Positions 38,878-49,977 are shown, counted from the stretch's first letter. The stretch is DNA of 64,000 bases from Curtobacterium flaccumfaciens UCD-AKU (GCF_000349565.1 NZ_APJN01000082.1:1-64000), one strand, 5' to 3'. Numbers and translations are program-made. The notes: generated by a model not told the origin, from the letters alone.

Positions 38878-41208
38878 TTACTCCTGGTGGCCGTTGTGGT
38901 GGGCGCCGGTCGAGGGGACCGACTTCTGCACCTGCACCAGGAACTCGACGTTCGACTGCGTCTCCTTGAGGTTCCGCAGCACGATCTCGAGGGCCTGCTG
39001 CGGGTCGAGCCCGGCGAGGGCCCGGCGCAGACGCCAGGTGATCTTGACCTCGTCCGCGGAGAGCAGCTGCTCCTCGCGACGGGTACCAGAGGCGTTCACG
39101 TCGACCGCGGGGAAGATCCGCTTGTCGGCGAGGTGACGGTTCAGGCGGAGCTCCATGTTGCCGGTGCCCTTGAACTCCTCGAAGATGACCTCGTCCATCT
39201 TGGAGCCGGTCTCGACGAGCGCGGTCGCGAGGATGGTCAGCGAGCCGCCGTCCTCGATGTTGCGCGCGGCGCCGAAGAAGCGCTTCGGCGGGTAGAGCGC
39301 CGCCGAGTCGACGCCACCGGAGAGCACGCGGCCCGACGGCGGGGTCGACAGGTTGTACGCACGGCCCAGGCGGGTGATCGAGTCGAGCAGCAGCACGACG
39401 TCGTGGCCCAGCTCCACCAGGCGCTTCGCACGCTCGATGGCGAGCTCGGCGACGGTGGTGTGGTCCTCGGCGGGACGGTCGAAGGTCGAGGCGATGACCT
39501 CGCCCTTCACCGTGCGCTGCATGTCGGTGACCTCTTCGGGCCGCTCGTCGACGAGGACGACCATCAGGTGCGCCTCGGGGTTGTTCTTGGCGACGGCGTT
39601 CGCGATGGCCTGCAGCACGACGGTCTTGCCGGCCTTCGGCGGGGACACGATGAGACCGCGCTGGCCCTTGCCGATCGGCGACACGAGGTCGATGATGCGG
39701 GTCGACAGCTTGCCCGGCTCCGTCTCGAGGCGCAGGCGCTCGTTCGGGTACAGCGGGGTGAGGTCGTTGAAGTCGACACGGGCCGCGGCCTCGTCGGCGG
39801 ACTGGCCGTTGATCGACTCGACGGCCACGAGCGCGTTGTACTTCTGACGGCTCTGCTGCTCGCCGTCACGCGGCTGCTTGATCGAACCGACGACGGCGTC
39901 GCCCTTGCGCAGGTGGTACTTCTTCACCTGGCCGAGGGAGACGTAGACGTCGCTCGGGCCCGGCAGGTAGCCGGTGGTGCGGACGAACGCGTAGTTGTCG
40001 AGGACGTCGAGGATGCCCGCGATCGGGATCAGGACGTCGTCCTCGGTGACCTCGGGCTCGAAGTCGTCGTTCTGGCCGCCACGGCCGCGCTTGCGGTCAC
40101 GCTGGCGACGGCTGCGGCCGCTCTCGGCCTCGTCGGCGTGCTGTTGCTGTTGCTGCTTCTGCTGGCCGCTGGTCTGCTGCTTCTGCTGACCGGCGTTCTG
40201 CTGCTTCTGGTCGGACTTGTCGTCCTGCTTGGCGTCGGCCTGCTTCGGCTGGTCGTTCTGCTTGCCGTTCTGCTGCTCGCCGCCGTTCTGCTTCTGCTGG
40301 TTCTGCTGGCCGCCGTTCTGCTGGCCGTTCTGCTGGCCGTTCTGGTCGGCGCCGTTCTGCTTCTGCTGGCCGCCGTTCTGGCCACCGTTCTGCTGGTCGG
40401 CGCCGTTCTGCTGCTCGCCGTTCTCGGCGTTCTGCCCACGGCCACGACCGCGACCACGGCTGCGACGACCGCGGCGCGAGCCGCCCTCGCCCTGCTCGGA
40501 GTTCTGGTCGCCCTGGTCGTTCTGGTCGCCGGACTCGTTCTGGTCCTGGTCGGCCTGCACGGCGGACGTCGGGGCCTGCTGGCTCTGCTGGCCCTGCTGC
40601 TGGGCAGCCTGGTTCGGCTGCTCGGCCTCGGCAGGTGCCGACGCCTGCTGGCCCTGCTCGGCGCCACGCTGCTCGGTGCGCTGCTCGGCGTTCCGCTGGC
40701 CACGGCCGCGGCGCTGCGAGCCGGACTGCGCGGCTTCCTGCGCGTCCTTCTCGGCACGGACCTGGTCGAGCCCGGCGAGGAGGTCCTCGGTGCCGGTCTG
40801 ACCGTGGTTGGTGTGCTCGGCGGCCGAGGTCGGTGCGGCGTTCACGGTGCCACCGGACGACGCACGGCGCGAACGACGGGCACGGCTCGGGGCTGCCGAC
40901 TCGGCGGGTGCCTCGGAGTCGGCGACGGGGGCCTCGGCAGCGGGCTGCGCGGGCGTCTCGGCGGGTTCCGGCAGGGTCGGCTGCTCGGTGGCGGCCGGCT
41001 CGGCGGGGGTCTCGGGGACGACGGCGGCCGGGGCGGCCGGCGTCTCGTCGACGGGGCGCTTGTCCTCGATGGAGGCGATCAGGTCGCCCTTGCGGAGCTT
41101 GGAGAGCCCGGTGATGCCGAGCGAGGAGGCGATGCGCTGGAGCTCCGGAAGACGGAGGGCACGCAGGTCGCTGGGGATCTCCACGTGGGCGGAGTTGTTG
41201 TCGGTCAA
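38878..41208 (-). CDS. rho: transcription termination factor Rho with long Asn/Gln-rich insertion
   Basis: A 776-residue hexameric RNA helicase. The N-terminal Rho_N helices ([20 protein letters not shown]) are followed by an Ala/Pro/Glu linker and an Arg/Gly-rich part. A striking Gln/Asn/Gly-rich stretch then spans about residues 195-360. The RNA-binding cold-shock-like domain ([19 protein letters not shown]) and the ATPase with P-loop [12 protein letters not shown] complete it. E. coli Rho is 419 residues; the insertion accounts for the difference. The start is TTG at 41208 after AAAGGAAA. The insertion is encoded by near-tandem 12-15 nt units, so length may vary between strains. Confidence 0.96.
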   Translation of the reverse strand: MTDNNSAHVEIPSDLRALRLPELQRIASSLGITGLSKLRKGDLIASIEDKRPVDETPAAPAAVVPETPAEPAATEQPTLPEPAETPAQPAAEAPVADSEAPAESAAPSRARRSRRASSGGTVNAAPTSAAEHTNHGQTGTEDLLAGLDQVRAEKDAQEAAQSGSQRRGRGQRNAEQRTEQRGAEQGQQASAPAEAEQPNQAAQQQGQQSQQAPTSAVQADQDQNESGDQNDQGDQNSEQGEGGSRRGRRSRGRGRGRGQNAENGEQQNGADQQNGGQNGGQQKQNGADQNGQQNGQQNGGQQNQQKQNGGEQQNGKQNDQPKQADAKQDDKSDQKQQNAGQQKQQTSGQQKQQQQQHADEAESGRSRRQRDRKRGRGGQNDDFEPEVTEDDVLIPIAGILDVLDNYAFVRTTGYLPGPSDVYVSLGQVKKYHLRKGDAVVGSIKQPRDGEQQSRQKYNALVAVESINGQSADEAAARVDFNDLTPLYPNERLRLETEPGKLSTRIIDLVSPIGKGQRGLIVSPPKAGKTVVLQAIANAVAKNNPEAHLMVVLVDERPEEVTDMQRTVKGEVIASTFDRPAEDHTTVAELAIERAKRLVELGHDVVLLLDSITRLGRAYNLSTPPSGRVLSGGVDSAALYPPKRFFGAARNIEDGGSLTILATALVETGSKMDEVIFEEFKGTGNMELRLNRHLADKRIFPAVDVNASGTRREEQLLSADEVKITWRLRRALAGLDPQQALEIVLRNLKETQSNVEFLVQVQKSVPSTGAHHNGHQE
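40140..40560 (-). repeat. short-period repeats encoding the Rho Asn/Gln-rich tract
   Basis: Reiterated units such as GTTCTGCTG and GCCGTTCTG (plus-strand reading) with 12-15 nt spacing encode runs of Q, N and G. The frame is kept throughout. This is the kind of tract that can expand or contract by slippage. Confidence 0.75.
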
Positions 41209-41387
41209 GGTCGGTGTTTCCTTTCGAACCGCAGAACGCGGAGAGTTTCCACCGTCCCGGATGCAGTGAGCATCGACCGCCGTTCAGACGACGGATCGGG
41301 ATTCGGTGATCAGAAAGAGATGCACACTCGCGCACCGGACCCTGCGACGTCGTAGGAGCTGTCCTGGAGGACGAGCGATCCGTACGG

Positions 41388-42407
41388 TTACGCGGGTTCG
41401 GCTTCGAGCGCCGAGTGCGCTGCCACTGTAGCACCACCGAGATCGACGGCCAGCATGAGCGGCCGCCAGTCGGATTCGGCGTGTCGCTGGACCAGGTCGG
41501 CGGCGGTCAGCCGCTGTGCCGGGTCGCTGCCGAGGACGAGCAGGCTCGGCCCCGCACCGGAGACCACCGCGGCCAGGCCGTGCTGCCGGAGCAGCCGGAT
41601 CAGGGCGTCGGTCTCGGGCATGGCGCTGGCGCGGTACGCCTGGTGCAGACGGTCCTCGGTCGCGGCGAGCAACAGCTCGGGGCTCTGGATGAGCGCCGCG
41701 ACGAGCAGCGCCGAGCGGGAGACGTTGAACGCGGCGTCGGCGTGCGGGACCTGCTCGGGCTGCAGGGAGCGCGCGAGCTTCGTCGAGAGCGTCGAGGTCG
41801 GCACGAACACCACCGGGGCGACACCGCGGTGCACCAGGAGCCGCTTGTACGCCGGGCCCTCGGCGGTCATCCACGCGATCGTCAGGCCGCCGAAGAGCGC
41901 CGGCGCGACATTGTCCGGGTGGCCCTCCATCTCGGTGGCCAGGGTCAGGAGCGTCGAGGCGTCGAGGTCGACGATGCCCTCGAGCAGGCCGCGGGCAGCC
42001 ATCAGCCCCGCGACGATCGCTGCGGCGGACGAGCCGAGACCGCGCCCGTGCGGGATCGCGTTCGTCGCGTGCAGCTCGAGGCCGGGCTGGTCGACACCGG
42101 CGTGTTCGAGCCCTCGGCGGACAGCACGGACGACAAGGTTCGAGTCGTCGGTGGCGACCTCACCGGCGCCGACGCCCTCGACCCTGACGGTCGCGCCGGG
42201 TTCGGGGCGCACGCGCACCACGACCTCGTCGTAGAGCGAGAGCGCGAGGCCGAGCGAGTCGAAGCCGGGGCCGAGGTTCGCCGACGTGGCCGGCACCCGG
42301 ACGCGGACCGTCGATCCGGCCGGCAGTGTCCGGACCGCCCGTCCGGCCGGTACAGCGCTGCGGGCGGTGACGCCCTCCCCCGGTCCGGACGAGCGGTCGG
42401 AGATCAC
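41388..42407 (-). CDS. thrB: homoserine kinase
   Basis: A 339-residue GHMP-family kinase that phosphorylates homoserine for threonine synthesis. ATP loop [17 protein letters not shown] and the N-terminal [21 protein letters not shown] are diagnostic. The start is GTG at 42407, overlapping the thrC stop (GTGA). The following 179 nt to rho holds the rho leader with AAAGGAAA but no recognised riboswitch. Confidence 0.96.
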   Translation of the reverse strand: MISDRSSGPGEGVTARSAVPAGRAVRTLPAGSTVRVRVPATSANLGPGFDSLGLALSLYDEVVVRVRPEPGATVRVEGVGAGEVATDDSNLVVRAVRRGLEHAGVDQPGLELHATNAIPHGRGLGSSAAAIVAGLMAARGLLEGIVDLDASTLLTLATEMEGHPDNVAPALFGGLTIAWMTAEGPAYKRLLVHRGVAPVVFVPTSTLSTKLARSLQPEQVPHADAAFNVSRSALLVAALIQSPELLLAATEDRLHQAYRASAMPETDALIRLLRQHGLAAVVSGAGPSLLVLGSDPAQRLTAADLVQRHAESDWRPLMLAVDLGGATVAAHSALEAEPA

Positions 42408-43483
42408 TGCTCGCTGACCAGACCGAGCACGTCGGCGATCGACTTCGTGTCGACCGGCACGCTCGTCGGGGTGACCTCGCCGCCGTCCGGCGTGCGGAGG
42501 GCCCACTGCGGGTCCTTCAGGCCGTGACCCGTGACCGTGATGACGACCTTCGCGCCCTTCGGCACGACACCGGCGTCGGCGCGCTCGAGCAGCCCGGCGA
42601 CACCGATCGCCGACGCGGGCTCGACGAAGACGCCGACCTCGGCCGACAGGATGCGGTGCGCGGCGAGGATGGCCTCGTCGCTGATCGCACCGAAGTAGCC
42701 GTCGGTCTCCTGCTGCGCCTCGAGCGCGAACTGCCACGAGGCCGGGTTGCCGATGCGGATGGCCGACGCGATGGTGTCCGGGTGCCGGACGACCTCGCCG
42801 TGCACGATCGGGGCGGAACCGGCGGCCTGGAACCCGAACATGCGGGGCAGCTTGGTGCTCCGACCGGCGGCGACGTCCTCGCGGTAGCCGCGCGAGTACG
42901 CGGTGTAGTTGCCCGCGTTGCCGACGGGCAGGAAGTGGAAGTCCGGTGCGTCACCGAGGACGTCGACGACCTCGAACGCGGCGGTCTTCTGCCCCTCGAT
43001 GCGGTCGTTGTTGACGGAGTTGACGAGGTGCACCGGGTAGTTCGCCGCCAGGTCGCGGGCGATGTCGAGGCAGTCGTCGAAGTTGCCCTGCACCTGCAGC
43101 AGCTGGGCGTCGTGGGCGACGGCCTGGCTGAGCTTGCCCATGGCGATCTTGCCCTCGGGCACGAGCACCGCGGCGGTGATGCCGGCGTGCGTCGCGTACG
43201 CGGCGGCCGAGGCGCTGGTGTTGCCGGTCGAGGCGCAGATGACGGCCTTCGCGCCGTGCTCGACGGCCTTCGAGATCGCCATCGTCATGCCGCGGTCCTT
43301 GAACGAGCCCGTCGGGTTCATGCCCTCGAACTTCACGTAGACCTCGGCGCCGGTGCGCTCGGAGAGCCGACGAGCCGGGATGAGCGGCGTGCCGCCCTCA
43401 CCGAGGGTGACGATGGGCGTCGCCTCGGTCACGTCGAGTCGGTCGGCGTACTCGCGCAGGACTCCCTGCCACTGGTGGGCCAT
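42404..43483 (-). CDS. thrC: threonine synthase
   Basis: A 359-residue PLP enzyme making threonine from O-phosphohomoserine. The PLP lysine is in [11 protein letters not shown], and the phosphate-binding loop is [12 protein letters not shown]. It is coupled to thrB by a 4-nt overlap and lies 92 nt downstream of hom. Confidence 0.96.
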   Translation of the reverse strand: MAHQWQGVLREYADRLDVTEATPIVTLGEGGTPLIPARRLSERTGAEVYVKFEGMNPTGSFKDRGMTMAISKAVEHGAKAVICASTGNTSASAAAYATHAGITAAVLVPEGKIAMGKLSQAVAHDAQLLQVQGNFDDCLDIARDLAANYPVHLVNSVNNDRIEGQKTAAFEVVDVLGDAPDFHFLPVGNAGNYTAYSRGYREDVAAGRSTKLPRMFGFQAAGSAPIVHGEVVRHPDTIASAIRIGNPASWQFALEAQQETDGYFGAISDEAILAAHRILSAEVGVFVEPASAIGVAGLLERADAGVVPKGAKVVITVTGHGLKDPQWALRTPDGGEVTPTSVPVDTKSIADVLGLVSEQ

Positions 43484-43575
43484 CAGGCTTCTCTCTCTGT
43501 CCGGTGGGGTGGATCTGGTGGTGGTTCGGCTCGGCTCGGCGAGCCTGCTGGTCGGCCTGGAGGCCCGTGGTCGCG

Positions 43576-44883
43576 TCAGCGACCGACGACGCGCAGGACG
43601 CTGGTGACGTCCAGGACGACGTCCTCGCCGCGGAGGGCGACGACGGTGTCCGCGAGGTCGGCCTCGCGCGCCAGGTGGGTGCCGATGACGAGCGTCGCGG
43701 TCCCCTCGGCTGCGCCGGTGGTGGTCTGCTCGACCGTCTCGACGCTGACGCCGTGCTTGGCGAGCACGCCCGCGACGGTCGACAGCACGCCGGGTGCGTC
43801 CGTGACGTGCAGGGTGATCTGGTAGCTCGTGCGAACGGTGCCGATCGGGAACACCGGCAGCTCGGACTGCGTCGACTCGGCGACGCCCGGGCCACCGATG
43901 ACGTGCCGACGAGCCGCGGAGACCAGGTCGCCGAGGACCGCCGAGGCCGTCTCGACGCCACCGGCACCCGCGCCGTAGAACATCAGGTCACCGGCGGCTT
44001 CAGCCTCGACGAACACGGCGTTCTTCGCTCCGTGCACGCTCGCGAGCGGGTGCGACTCGGGCACGAGGGCCGGGTAGACGCGGGCGCTGACGCCCTCGCG
44101 GCCGTCCTCGTCCGTCAGCCGCTCCGCGGTCGCCAGGATCTTCACGACGTAGCCGGCCTTGCGGGCGGCGCGGACCTGCTCGATCGTGACGTGGGTGATG
44201 CCCTCGCGGTGCACGGCGGCGAGCGGCACCGAGGTGTGGAACGCGAGCGAGGCCAGGATCGCGGCCTTCTGCGCGGCGTCGTAGCCCTCGATGTCGGCGG
44301 TCGGGTCGGCCTCGGCGTACCCGAGCTCCGTCGCGGTGGCCAGGGCGTCCTCGAACGTGGAACCCTTGCGGTCCATCAGGTCGAGGATGAAGTTGGTCGT
44401 GCCGTTGACGATGCCCATGATCCGGACGATGCGGTCACCGGCGAGCGAGTCGTGCAGCGGACGGATGATCGGGATCGCACCGGCCACGGCGGCCTCGTAG
44501 TAGAGCTGTGCACCGACCTGCTCGGCCGCGGCGAAGAGCTCCGGGCCGTGGGTGGCGAGCAGCGCCTTGTTGCCGGTGACGACGTCGGCGCCGGACTGCA
44601 GCGCCTGGAGCACGAGGGTGCGCGCCGGCTCGATGCCGCCGATGAGCTCGACGACGATGTCCGCGCCGAGGATGAGCGACGCAGCGTCCGTGGTGAAGAG
44701 CTCCGCCGGCAGGTCGACGTCGCGCTCCGCGTCCACGTCGCGCACGGCGATCCCGACGAGCTCCAGCCCGGCTCCGGCGCGCGAGGCCAGCTCGTCGCCG
44801 TGCTCGAGGAGCAGTCGCGCGACCTGGGAACCGACCGAGCCGGCCCCGAGCAGCGCGACACGGACGTTGCGGTATTCGATCAT
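43576..44883 (-). CDS. hom: homoserine dehydrogenase
   Basis: A 435-residue enzyme reducing aspartate semialdehyde to homoserine. It has an N-terminal nucleotide fold ([19 protein letters not shown]), a catalytic domain with [11 protein letters not shown], and a C-terminal ACT domain ([20 protein letters not shown]) that usually binds threonine for feedback inhibition. It lies between lysA and thrC. Confidence 0.97.
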   Translation of the reverse strand: MIEYRNVRVALLGAGSVGSQVARLLLEHGDELASRAGAGLELVGIAVRDVDAERDVDLPAELFTTDAASLILGADIVVELIGGIEPARTLVLQALQSGADVVTGNKALLATHGPELFAAAEQVGAQLYYEAAVAGAIPIIRPLHDSLAGDRIVRIMGIVNGTTNFILDLMDRKGSTFEDALATATELGYAEADPTADIEGYDAAQKAAILASLAFHTSVPLAAVHREGITHVTIEQVRAARKAGYVVKILATAERLTDEDGREGVSARVYPALVPESHPLASVHGAKNAVFVEAEAAGDLMFYGAGAGGVETASAVLGDLVSAARRHVIGGPGVAESTQSELPVFPIGTVRTSYQITLHVTDAPGVLSTVAGVLAKHGVSVETVEQTTTGAAEGTATLVIGTHLAREADLADTVVALRGEDVVLDVTSVLRVVGR

Positions 44884-44948
44884 CTGGTAGCGGTTCCTGT
44901 CGATGGGGGCACGCCCTGCGGGGTGGGCGGACCCGGTCGGGTCGGGGG

Positions 44949-46370
44949 TCAGCGGCCGGTGCCCTCGGCGGACACGGCGGCGACCCCGGTGTCACGGGCG
45001 AGCAGGTCGTCGATCGTCTCGCCCCGCACGAGGATACGGGCTGTGCCGTCCGCGACGGCGACGACCGGCGGGCGGCCCACGTGGTTGTAGTTGCTCGACA
45101 GCGCCCAGCAGTAGGCACCGGTGGCCGCCACGGCCAGCAGGTCGCCGCGCTGCACGTCGCCGGGCAGGTACTCGTCGTTCACCACGACGTCGCCGCTCTC
45201 GCAGTGCTTGCCGACGACGCGGCTCAGCACCGCTGGTGCGTCGGAGGTGCGGGCGAGCCGGGCCGTGTAGTCGGCGCCGTACAGGGCCGGACGGATGTTG
45301 TCGCTCATCCCGCCGTCGACCGAGACGTACGTGCGGGTCGCGCTGCCGCCGTCGTCGGTCTCGAGCGTGACGGGCTTGATCGTGCCGACGCGGTACAGCG
45401 TCACCCCGGGCGGGCCGATGACGTACCGGCCCGGCTCGACGGCGATGTCCGGCACCGGGATGCCGCGTTCGGCGCAGGCCTCGCCGATGATCGCGGCCAG
45501 TGCATCGGCGACGTCCTCGGGGGCGAACGCCGAGTCGGCCTCGGTGTAGTCGATGCCCCAGCCGCCGCCGAGGTTCAGCTCGGGCACCGGGCCGGTGGCG
45601 ACGAGCGTCGCGTGCACGTCCATCAGCCGACGTGCGGCCTCGCGGAAGCCGGCGTCATCGAAGATCTGCGAACCGATGTGCGAGTGCAGGCCGACGAAGG
45701 CGAGCGAGGGCTCGGCACGGACGGCTGCCGCGGCGTCGACGGCCTCGGACAGCGGGATGCCGAACTTCTGGTCCTCGCGAGCGGTCGCCAGGTACTCGTG
45801 GGTGGACGCGTGCACGCCGGTGTTGATCCGGATGCGCACACGCTGCACGACCCCGGCGTCGGCGGCGGCGCGGGCGACGCGCTGCACCTCTTCGTGGCTG
45901 TCGAGCACGATCGTGCCGACGCCGACCTCGAGGGCACGGGCGATCTCGGCGTCGGACTTGTCGTTGCCGTGGAAGCCGAGCCGACCGGGGTCGATGCCAC
46001 CGGCCAGGGCGACCGCGAGCTCACCGGCGGTGCAGACGTCGACGCGCAGGTCCGCCTCGGCCATCCACGCGACCACCTGCGTCGTCAGGAACGCCTTGCC
46101 GGCGTAGTAGACGTGCGCGTGACTGCCGATGCGTTCGAAGGCCTCGGTGAAGGCGTTCCGCACCCGCACCGCACGGGACTGCACGTCACGCTCGTCGACG
46201 ACGTACAGCGGCGTGCCGAACCGGGCGACCAGGTCGGTCGCGCTGATGCCACCGATCGCCAGGGTGCCGTCGTCGGTCCGCGTCGCGGACGCGGGCCAGA
46301 TGCGGTCCACCAGTTCGGAGGCGTCCGTCGGGAACCGCAGCCGCGGCGGTGCAAGGGGGTTCTCGCTCAC
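44949..46370 (-). CDS. lysA: diaminopimelate decarboxylase
   Basis: A 473-residue PLP enzyme of the alanine-racemase fold that decarboxylates meso-DAP to lysine. Lys of YYAGKAFLT binds PLP, and HSHIGSQI, NLGGGWGIDY and the CESGDV region of the dimer partner site are present. GTG at 46370 is preferred over an upstream start at 46421 because the protein then begins SENPLAPP as in relatives, with AGGA upstream. Confidence 0.96.
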   Translation of the reverse strand: MSENPLAPPRLRFPTDASELVDRIWPASATRTDDGTLAIGGISATDLVARFGTPLYVVDERDVQSRAVRVRNAFTEAFERIGSHAHVYYAGKAFLTTQVVAWMAEADLRVDVCTAGELAVALAGGIDPGRLGFHGNDKSDAEIARALEVGVGTIVLDSHEEVQRVARAAADAGVVQRVRIRINTGVHASTHEYLATAREDQKFGIPLSEAVDAAAAVRAEPSLAFVGLHSHIGSQIFDDAGFREAARRLMDVHATLVATGPVPELNLGGGWGIDYTEADSAFAPEDVADALAAIIGEACAERGIPVPDIAVEPGRYVIGPPGVTLYRVGTIKPVTLETDDGGSATRTYVSVDGGMSDNIRPALYGADYTARLARTSDAPAVLSRVVGKHCESGDVVVNDEYLPGDVQRGDLLAVAATGAYCWALSSNYNHVGRPPVVAVADGTARILVRGETIDDLLARDTGVAAVSAEGTGR

Positions 46371-46429
46371 GGGACCCGATCCTACCGACGCGAGCCACGC
46401 CTCCCGGGCCGCGTTACGCACCCGTCCGC

Positions 46430-47185
46430 TCAGCGGCAGCTGCCGACGGTCCGCAGGCCGTCCTCGGTGAGCGGCAGCGCGTCCGCGGTGATGCGGACCG
46501 TCGCGTCCGACTTCGACACGTCGAGTGAGCGCACCCGCAGCGCCTCGGGCAGGAACTGCGCGGTGCAGACCTGCACCGGGACGCCGGTGACGCCCGGGAT
46601 CGAGTCGACCTTCAGACCGAGGTCGGAGTTCGTGATCCGGACGCTCTCCGGGGTGATCGAGATGCCGCGGCCGTCGTCCTGCGCGACGACGGCACCCTTG
46701 GCGGCGTACGTGATGTCGTAGCCGAGCACCGACGACGACCCGGTCAGCTCGACCCCACCGTCGGCCAGGCTGAGGCGGTCGAAGAGCGGGCTGTACTTCG
46801 CCAGGTCCTTGACGCTCGACGACGCCAGGGTGACCGTGCCGTCGACGTCGCGGACGTCACCCTTGCCGTCCACCGGGACGTCCTGCGCAGTGACGTCGGC
46901 GGCGAGCGGGATGCCGTCGACCGTGAGCTTCTCCGAGGAGATCTCGACGCGATCGAGCGTGCCGCTGATGAGCTGCGGGATGACGATGCCCTCGGCGTGC
47001 GCGTCGACCTGGCCGGTCGTGCCGTCGGGCAGCGACTGCTCGACCTGCTGGGCGATGATCCGGTCGACGACGCCGCGCAGCACGAACTCGGCGACGACGA
47101 CGAGGCCGGCGAGCACCACGACGAGCACGAGCAGGACGACGGGCCAGCGGCGGCGCTTGGTGGGGCGTTCGGTGGCTGCAGGCAT
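46430..47185 (-). CDS. DUF2993 (LmeA-like) phospholipid-binding-type membrane-anchored protein
   Basis: A 251-residue protein with a basic N-terminus, one membrane helix (about 15-36) and an extracytoplasmic beta-rich domain of the DUF2993 family. Mycobacterial LmeA of this family binds phospholipid and supports lipomannan maturation; the same role here is only suggested. ATG at 47185 gives the expected short basic N-terminus. It lies between argS and lysA. Confidence 0.85.
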   Translation of the reverse strand: MPAATERPTKRRRWPVVLLVLVVVLAGLVVVAEFVLRGVVDRIIAQQVEQSLPDGTTGQVDAHAEGIVIPQLISGTLDRVEISSEKLTVDGIPLAADVTAQDVPVDGKGDVRDVDGTVTLASSSVKDLAKYSPLFDRLSLADGGVELTGSSSVLGYDITYAAKGAVVAQDDGRGISITPESVRITNSDLGLKVDSIPGVTGVPVQVCTAQFLPEALRVRSLDVSKSDATVRITADALPLTEDGLRTVGSCR

Positions 47186-47220
47186 GCGTCCTAGCCTGCC
47201 AGCCCGGTCTGCGGCGCAGC

Positions 47221-47338
47221 TGCGGCCGGGCGCGGGCAGGCGCGGCCGGGCTGCGGCCGGGCGCGGCCAGGACGCAAAACACCGGTGTTCACGCTCGACA
47301 CCCCGGGATGCGGGTGTTCCGTGCGCGAACACCGGTGT
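47221..47338. repeat. GC-rich tandem stretch and paired ACACCGGTGT palindromes after argS
   Basis: From 47221 to 47270 the unit GCGGCCGGGC(GC) recurs several times. AACACCGGTGTT (47278-47289) is a perfect 12-bp palindrome, and ACACCGGTGT recurs at 47329-47338, 50 bp later. The pair occupies most of the 172-bp argS-DUF2993 gap. It may be a protein-binding pair or an intergenic repeat element. Confidence 0.6.
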
Positions 47339-47357
47339 CTTTCGGAAGGGGCGACCG

Positions 47358-49028
47358 CTACATGCGGGACGGAGCCGACACGCCGAGCAGGCCGAGGCCG
47401 TTCCGGACGACCTGGCCGGTGGCGTCGTTCAGCCACAGGCGCGTGCGGTGCAGGTCGGTCACGGGCTCGTCGCCGAGGGGCGTGACGCGGCAGGAGTCGT
47501 ACCAGCGGTGGTACAGGCCGGCCAGCTGCTCGATGTAGCGCGCGATGCGGTGCGGCTCGCGCAGCTCGGCGGCGTGCCGGACGACCCGCGGGTACTCGGC
47601 GAGGGCTCCGAGGAGCGCGCTCTCCGACTCGTGGGTCAGCAGCGAGGCGTCGAACACCGACCGGTCGACCCCGGCGGCCGCGGCGTTCCGGGCCACCGAC
47701 TGCGTGCGGGCGTGGGCGTACTGCACGTAGAAGACGGGGTTGTCGTTCGTGCGCTTCGTGAGCAGGTCGAGGTCGATGTCGATCGCGGTGTCGCTGGCGA
47801 AGCGGACCAGGGCGTAGCGGCCGGCGTCGACACCGACGGCGTCGACCAGGTCCTCCATCGTGACGATGGTGCCGTTGCGCTTCGACATGCGCATCGGTTC
47901 GCCGTCCTTGAGCAGGTTGACCATCTGCCCGATCAGGATCTCGAGGTTCTTGCCCGGCTCGTCGCCGAACGCGGCGCACATCGCCATCAGCCGGCCGACG
48001 TAGCCGTGGTGGTCGGCGCCCAGCATGATCAGGTTGCGCTCGAACCCGCGCTCGCGCTTGTCGAGGTAGTACGCCAGGTCACCGGCGATGTACGCGGGTT
48101 CGCCGTCCGACTTGATGACGACGCGGTCGCGGTCGTCGCCGAAGTCGGTGGTGCGGAGCCACTCGGCGCCCTCGGCCTCGTACATCACACCGGCCGACCG
48201 CAGTCGGGCGATGGCACGCTCGACGGCCTTCGACTCGTGCAGCGCGTTCTCGTGGAAGTAGACGTCGAAGTCGACGCCGAAGTCGTGCAGCGACGACTTG
48301 ATGTCGGCGAACATGAAGTCGACGCCCTCGCGGCGGAAGAGCTCCTGCGCCTCGTCACGCGGCAGGTCGCGGACGTCGGTGCCCGGCTCGAGGGTCGCGA
48401 TGACCCGTGCCGCGATCTCGGCGATGTAGGCGCCGCCGTAGCCGTCCTCGGGCGTCGGCTCACCGAGGGCGCTGGCCACGAGGGAGCGGGCGAAGCGGTC
48501 GATCTGCGCGCCGTGGTCGTTGAAGTAGTACTCGCGGGTGACGAGCCCGCCCTGCGCCTGGAACACGCGGGCCAGGCTGTCGCCGACCGCTGCCCAGCGC
48601 ACGCCGCCCATGTGGATCGGACCGGTGGGGTTGGCGGAGACGAACTCCAGGTTGATCCGGACGCCGTCGTACAGGTCCCCGGTGCCGAAGGACTCGCCGC
48701 CGTCGACGATGGTGCGCGCGATCTCACCCGCGGCGGCGGCTTCGAGCGTGATGTTGATGAAGCCCGGGCCGGCGACGTCGACCGAGTCCACGCCGTCGAG
48801 CTCGGTCAGCTCACCGGCGATCTCGGTCGCGAGCTCGCGCGGGTTCGTGCCGAGCCGCTTCGCGAGCTGCATGGCCGCGTTCGAGGCCCAGTCACCGTGG
48901 GCGCGGTTCTTCGGACGCTCGAGCACCACGTGGGACTCCTCGATCGTCACGGTGTCGGACGCGCCTCGGCGCTCGACGATCCCGGTCAGGATCGACAGGT
49001 ACGCGGCGGAGAGTTCGGCTGGAGTCAC
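47358..49028 (-). CDS. argS: arginyl-tRNA synthetase
   Basis: A 556-residue class Ia synthetase. The HIGH-type motif is [15 protein letters not shown] and the KMSKS-type motif is MSKRNGTI, both in the actinobacterial variant form. The N-terminal additional domain and C-terminal anticodon-binding helices ([19 protein letters not shown]) are present. The start is GTG at 49028, with AGGATC upstream. It heads the minus-strand amino-acid operon and is divergent from the lipoprotein gene. Confidence 0.97.
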   Translation of the reverse strand: MTPAELSAAYLSILTGIVERRGASDTVTIEESHVVLERPKNRAHGDWASNAAMQLAKRLGTNPRELATEIAGELTELDGVDSVDVAGPGFINITLEAAAAGEIARTIVDGGESFGTGDLYDGVRINLEFVSANPTGPIHMGGVRWAAVGDSLARVFQAQGGLVTREYYFNDHGAQIDRFARSLVASALGEPTPEDGYGGAYIAEIAARVIATLEPGTDVRDLPRDEAQELFRREGVDFMFADIKSSLHDFGVDFDVYFHENALHESKAVERAIARLRSAGVMYEAEGAEWLRTTDFGDDRDRVVIKSDGEPAYIAGDLAYYLDKRERGFERNLIMLGADHHGYVGRLMAMCAAFGDEPGKNLEILIGQMVNLLKDGEPMRMSKRNGTIVTMEDLVDAVGVDAGRYALVRFASDTAIDIDLDLLTKRTNDNPVFYVQYAHARTQSVARNAAAAGVDRSVFDASLLTHESESALLGALAEYPRVVRHAAELREPHRIARYIEQLAGLYHRWYDSCRVTPLGDEPVTDLHRTRLWLNDATGQVVRNGLGLLGVSAPSRM

Positions 49029-49087
49029 GAGGACCGATCCTACCGGGACGCCCAGGTCCGCACCGATCGATGCAGCATCATGTCGGG

Positions 49088-49663
49088 ATGACCCCCCGCA
49101 GCCGTGCCCGGGCGCTCACCGTCGCCACCCTCACCACCGCAGCAGCCGTCGTGCTCGCCGGGTGCTCGGGCGGCGGGGCCAGCACCCCGTCGGCCCGTGG
49201 CACCCCCGCGGGCAAGCCGGTGTCGCAGACCTGCGGGGAACTCCTGCCGATGAGCGCCCTGTCCGTGTACGGGCAGACCTTCGAGCTCGACGACTCGTTC
49301 ACACCGGCGAAGGGCTCCCCCGCCGCGACCATCGCGAAGCAGCAGGGCCGCGTCTGCCGGTTCGTGAGCACCGACGCGGACGCCACGGCGATCACGTTCG
49401 CGGTCGCCGACCTGCCTGAGAAGTCGCTCACCAACCTGAAGGACGCCTTGTACGAGCGGGGCGGATCGGTCCCCACCTACCGCGTCGAGGGGTACTTCGC
49501 CCTGAACGGTGCCGTCGGCCGGGCGGATGCCTTCGCCGACCCGTACTGGATCACCGCGCAGTCGACGCTGTTCACCGAGCCGGGTGGGGCGCAGCCCGTC
49601 GTCGACGCGGTGCGGGCCGCGCTGCAGCCGTCCGCGTCGGGGTCGGCGACGCCTGCGGGCTGA
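49088..49663 (+). CDS. predicted lipoprotein of unknown function
   Basis: A 191-residue secreted protein. The signal peptide ends in VVLAGC (Cys26 lipidated). The mature part has a short Ser/Gly linker, then a compact domain with [10 protein letters not shown] and RVCRFVSTD, so one extracellular disulfide is likely. I do not recognise the family. ATG at 49088 is chosen because it gives a normal signal peptide; an ATG at 49070 would add six residues. Neither has a clear Shine-Dalgarno. Divergent from argS. Confidence 0.75.
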   Translation: MTPRSRARALTVATLTTAAAVVLAGCSGGGASTPSARGTPAGKPVSQTCGELLPMSALSVYGQTFELDDSFTPAKGSPAATIAKQQGRVCRFVSTDADATAITFAVADLPEKSLTNLKDALYERGGSVPTYRVEGYFALNGAVGRADAFADPYWITAQSTLFTEPGGAQPVVDAVRAALQPSASGSATPAG

Positions 49664-49680
49664 CGCGCTCGGGCCGGCAC

Positions 49681-49780
49681 GGTGCGCGGTCCGCCACCCG
49701 GTGCGCGGTTGCGTGCCCGGTGCGCGCTTCCAGCGCCGCACGGAACGCGGAACCCCGCACCGGAACGCAACCCGCGCACC
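49681..49780. repeat. GGTGCGCGG direct repeats with an inverted copy
   Basis: GGTGCGCGG occurs at 49681 and 49700, with a shorter copy at 49719, each 19 bp apart. GGTGCGCGGTTGCG (49700-49713) is nearly complementary to CGCAACCCGCGCACC (49766-49780), so a large hairpin is possible after the lipoprotein gene. It might act as a terminator, though no T-run follows. Confidence 0.55.
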
Positions 49781-49884
49781 GTGCGGACGGGAGGCCCGTG
49801 GCGGGCCCGCACCGTGCCTCCAGACCGGCGACCCCCGCGTCCACTGCGCGACACGCGCTGTCCAGGACCACCCACCGGACCTGC

Positions 49885-49890
49885 TACGGT
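49885..49890 (+). promoter_or_regulatory. possible -10 box of tRNA-Arg
   Basis: TACGGT fits TANNNT and lies 15 bases before the mature tRNA 5' end, leaving room for a short leader removed by RNase P. No clear -35 is seen. Confidence 0.4.
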
Positions 49891-49905
49891 TGTTCACACC
49901 CCTTG

Positions 49906-49977
49906 GCCCCCATAGCTCAGGGGATAGAGCACTGCCCTCCGGAGGCAGGGGCGGAGGTTCGAATCCTCCTGGGGGCA
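49906..49977 (+). tRNA. tRNA-Arg (anticodon CCG)
   Basis: A complete 72-nt cloverleaf. Acceptor GCCCCCA pairs with TGGGGGC, discriminator A at 49977. D-arm GCTC/GAGC. Anticodon arm CTGCC-CTCCGGA-GGCAG places CCG at positions 34-36, reading CGG. The T-arm is GGAGG-TTCGAAT-CCTCC. CCA is not encoded. CGG is a common Arg codon at this GC content, so the tRNA is important. It stands alone between the lipoprotein and the synthetase genes. Confidence 0.97.

Noticed and set aside
37336-41355. A 1339-residue open frame antisense to prmC, prfA and rho
   Set aside because: It runs through three well supported genes on the other strand and its Leu-rich stretches are just the complement of the Rho Gln/Asn codons.
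41209-41387. Amino-acid riboswitch or attenuator in the thrB-rho gap
   Set aside because: No recognisable riboswitch core, leader peptide with Thr codons or terminator was seen; it looks like an ordinary rho leader.
46371-46421. Upstream ATG-type start for lysA adding 17 residues
   Set aside because: The extra residues are not family-like, and the GTG at 46370 has a ribosome site and gives the usual N-terminus.
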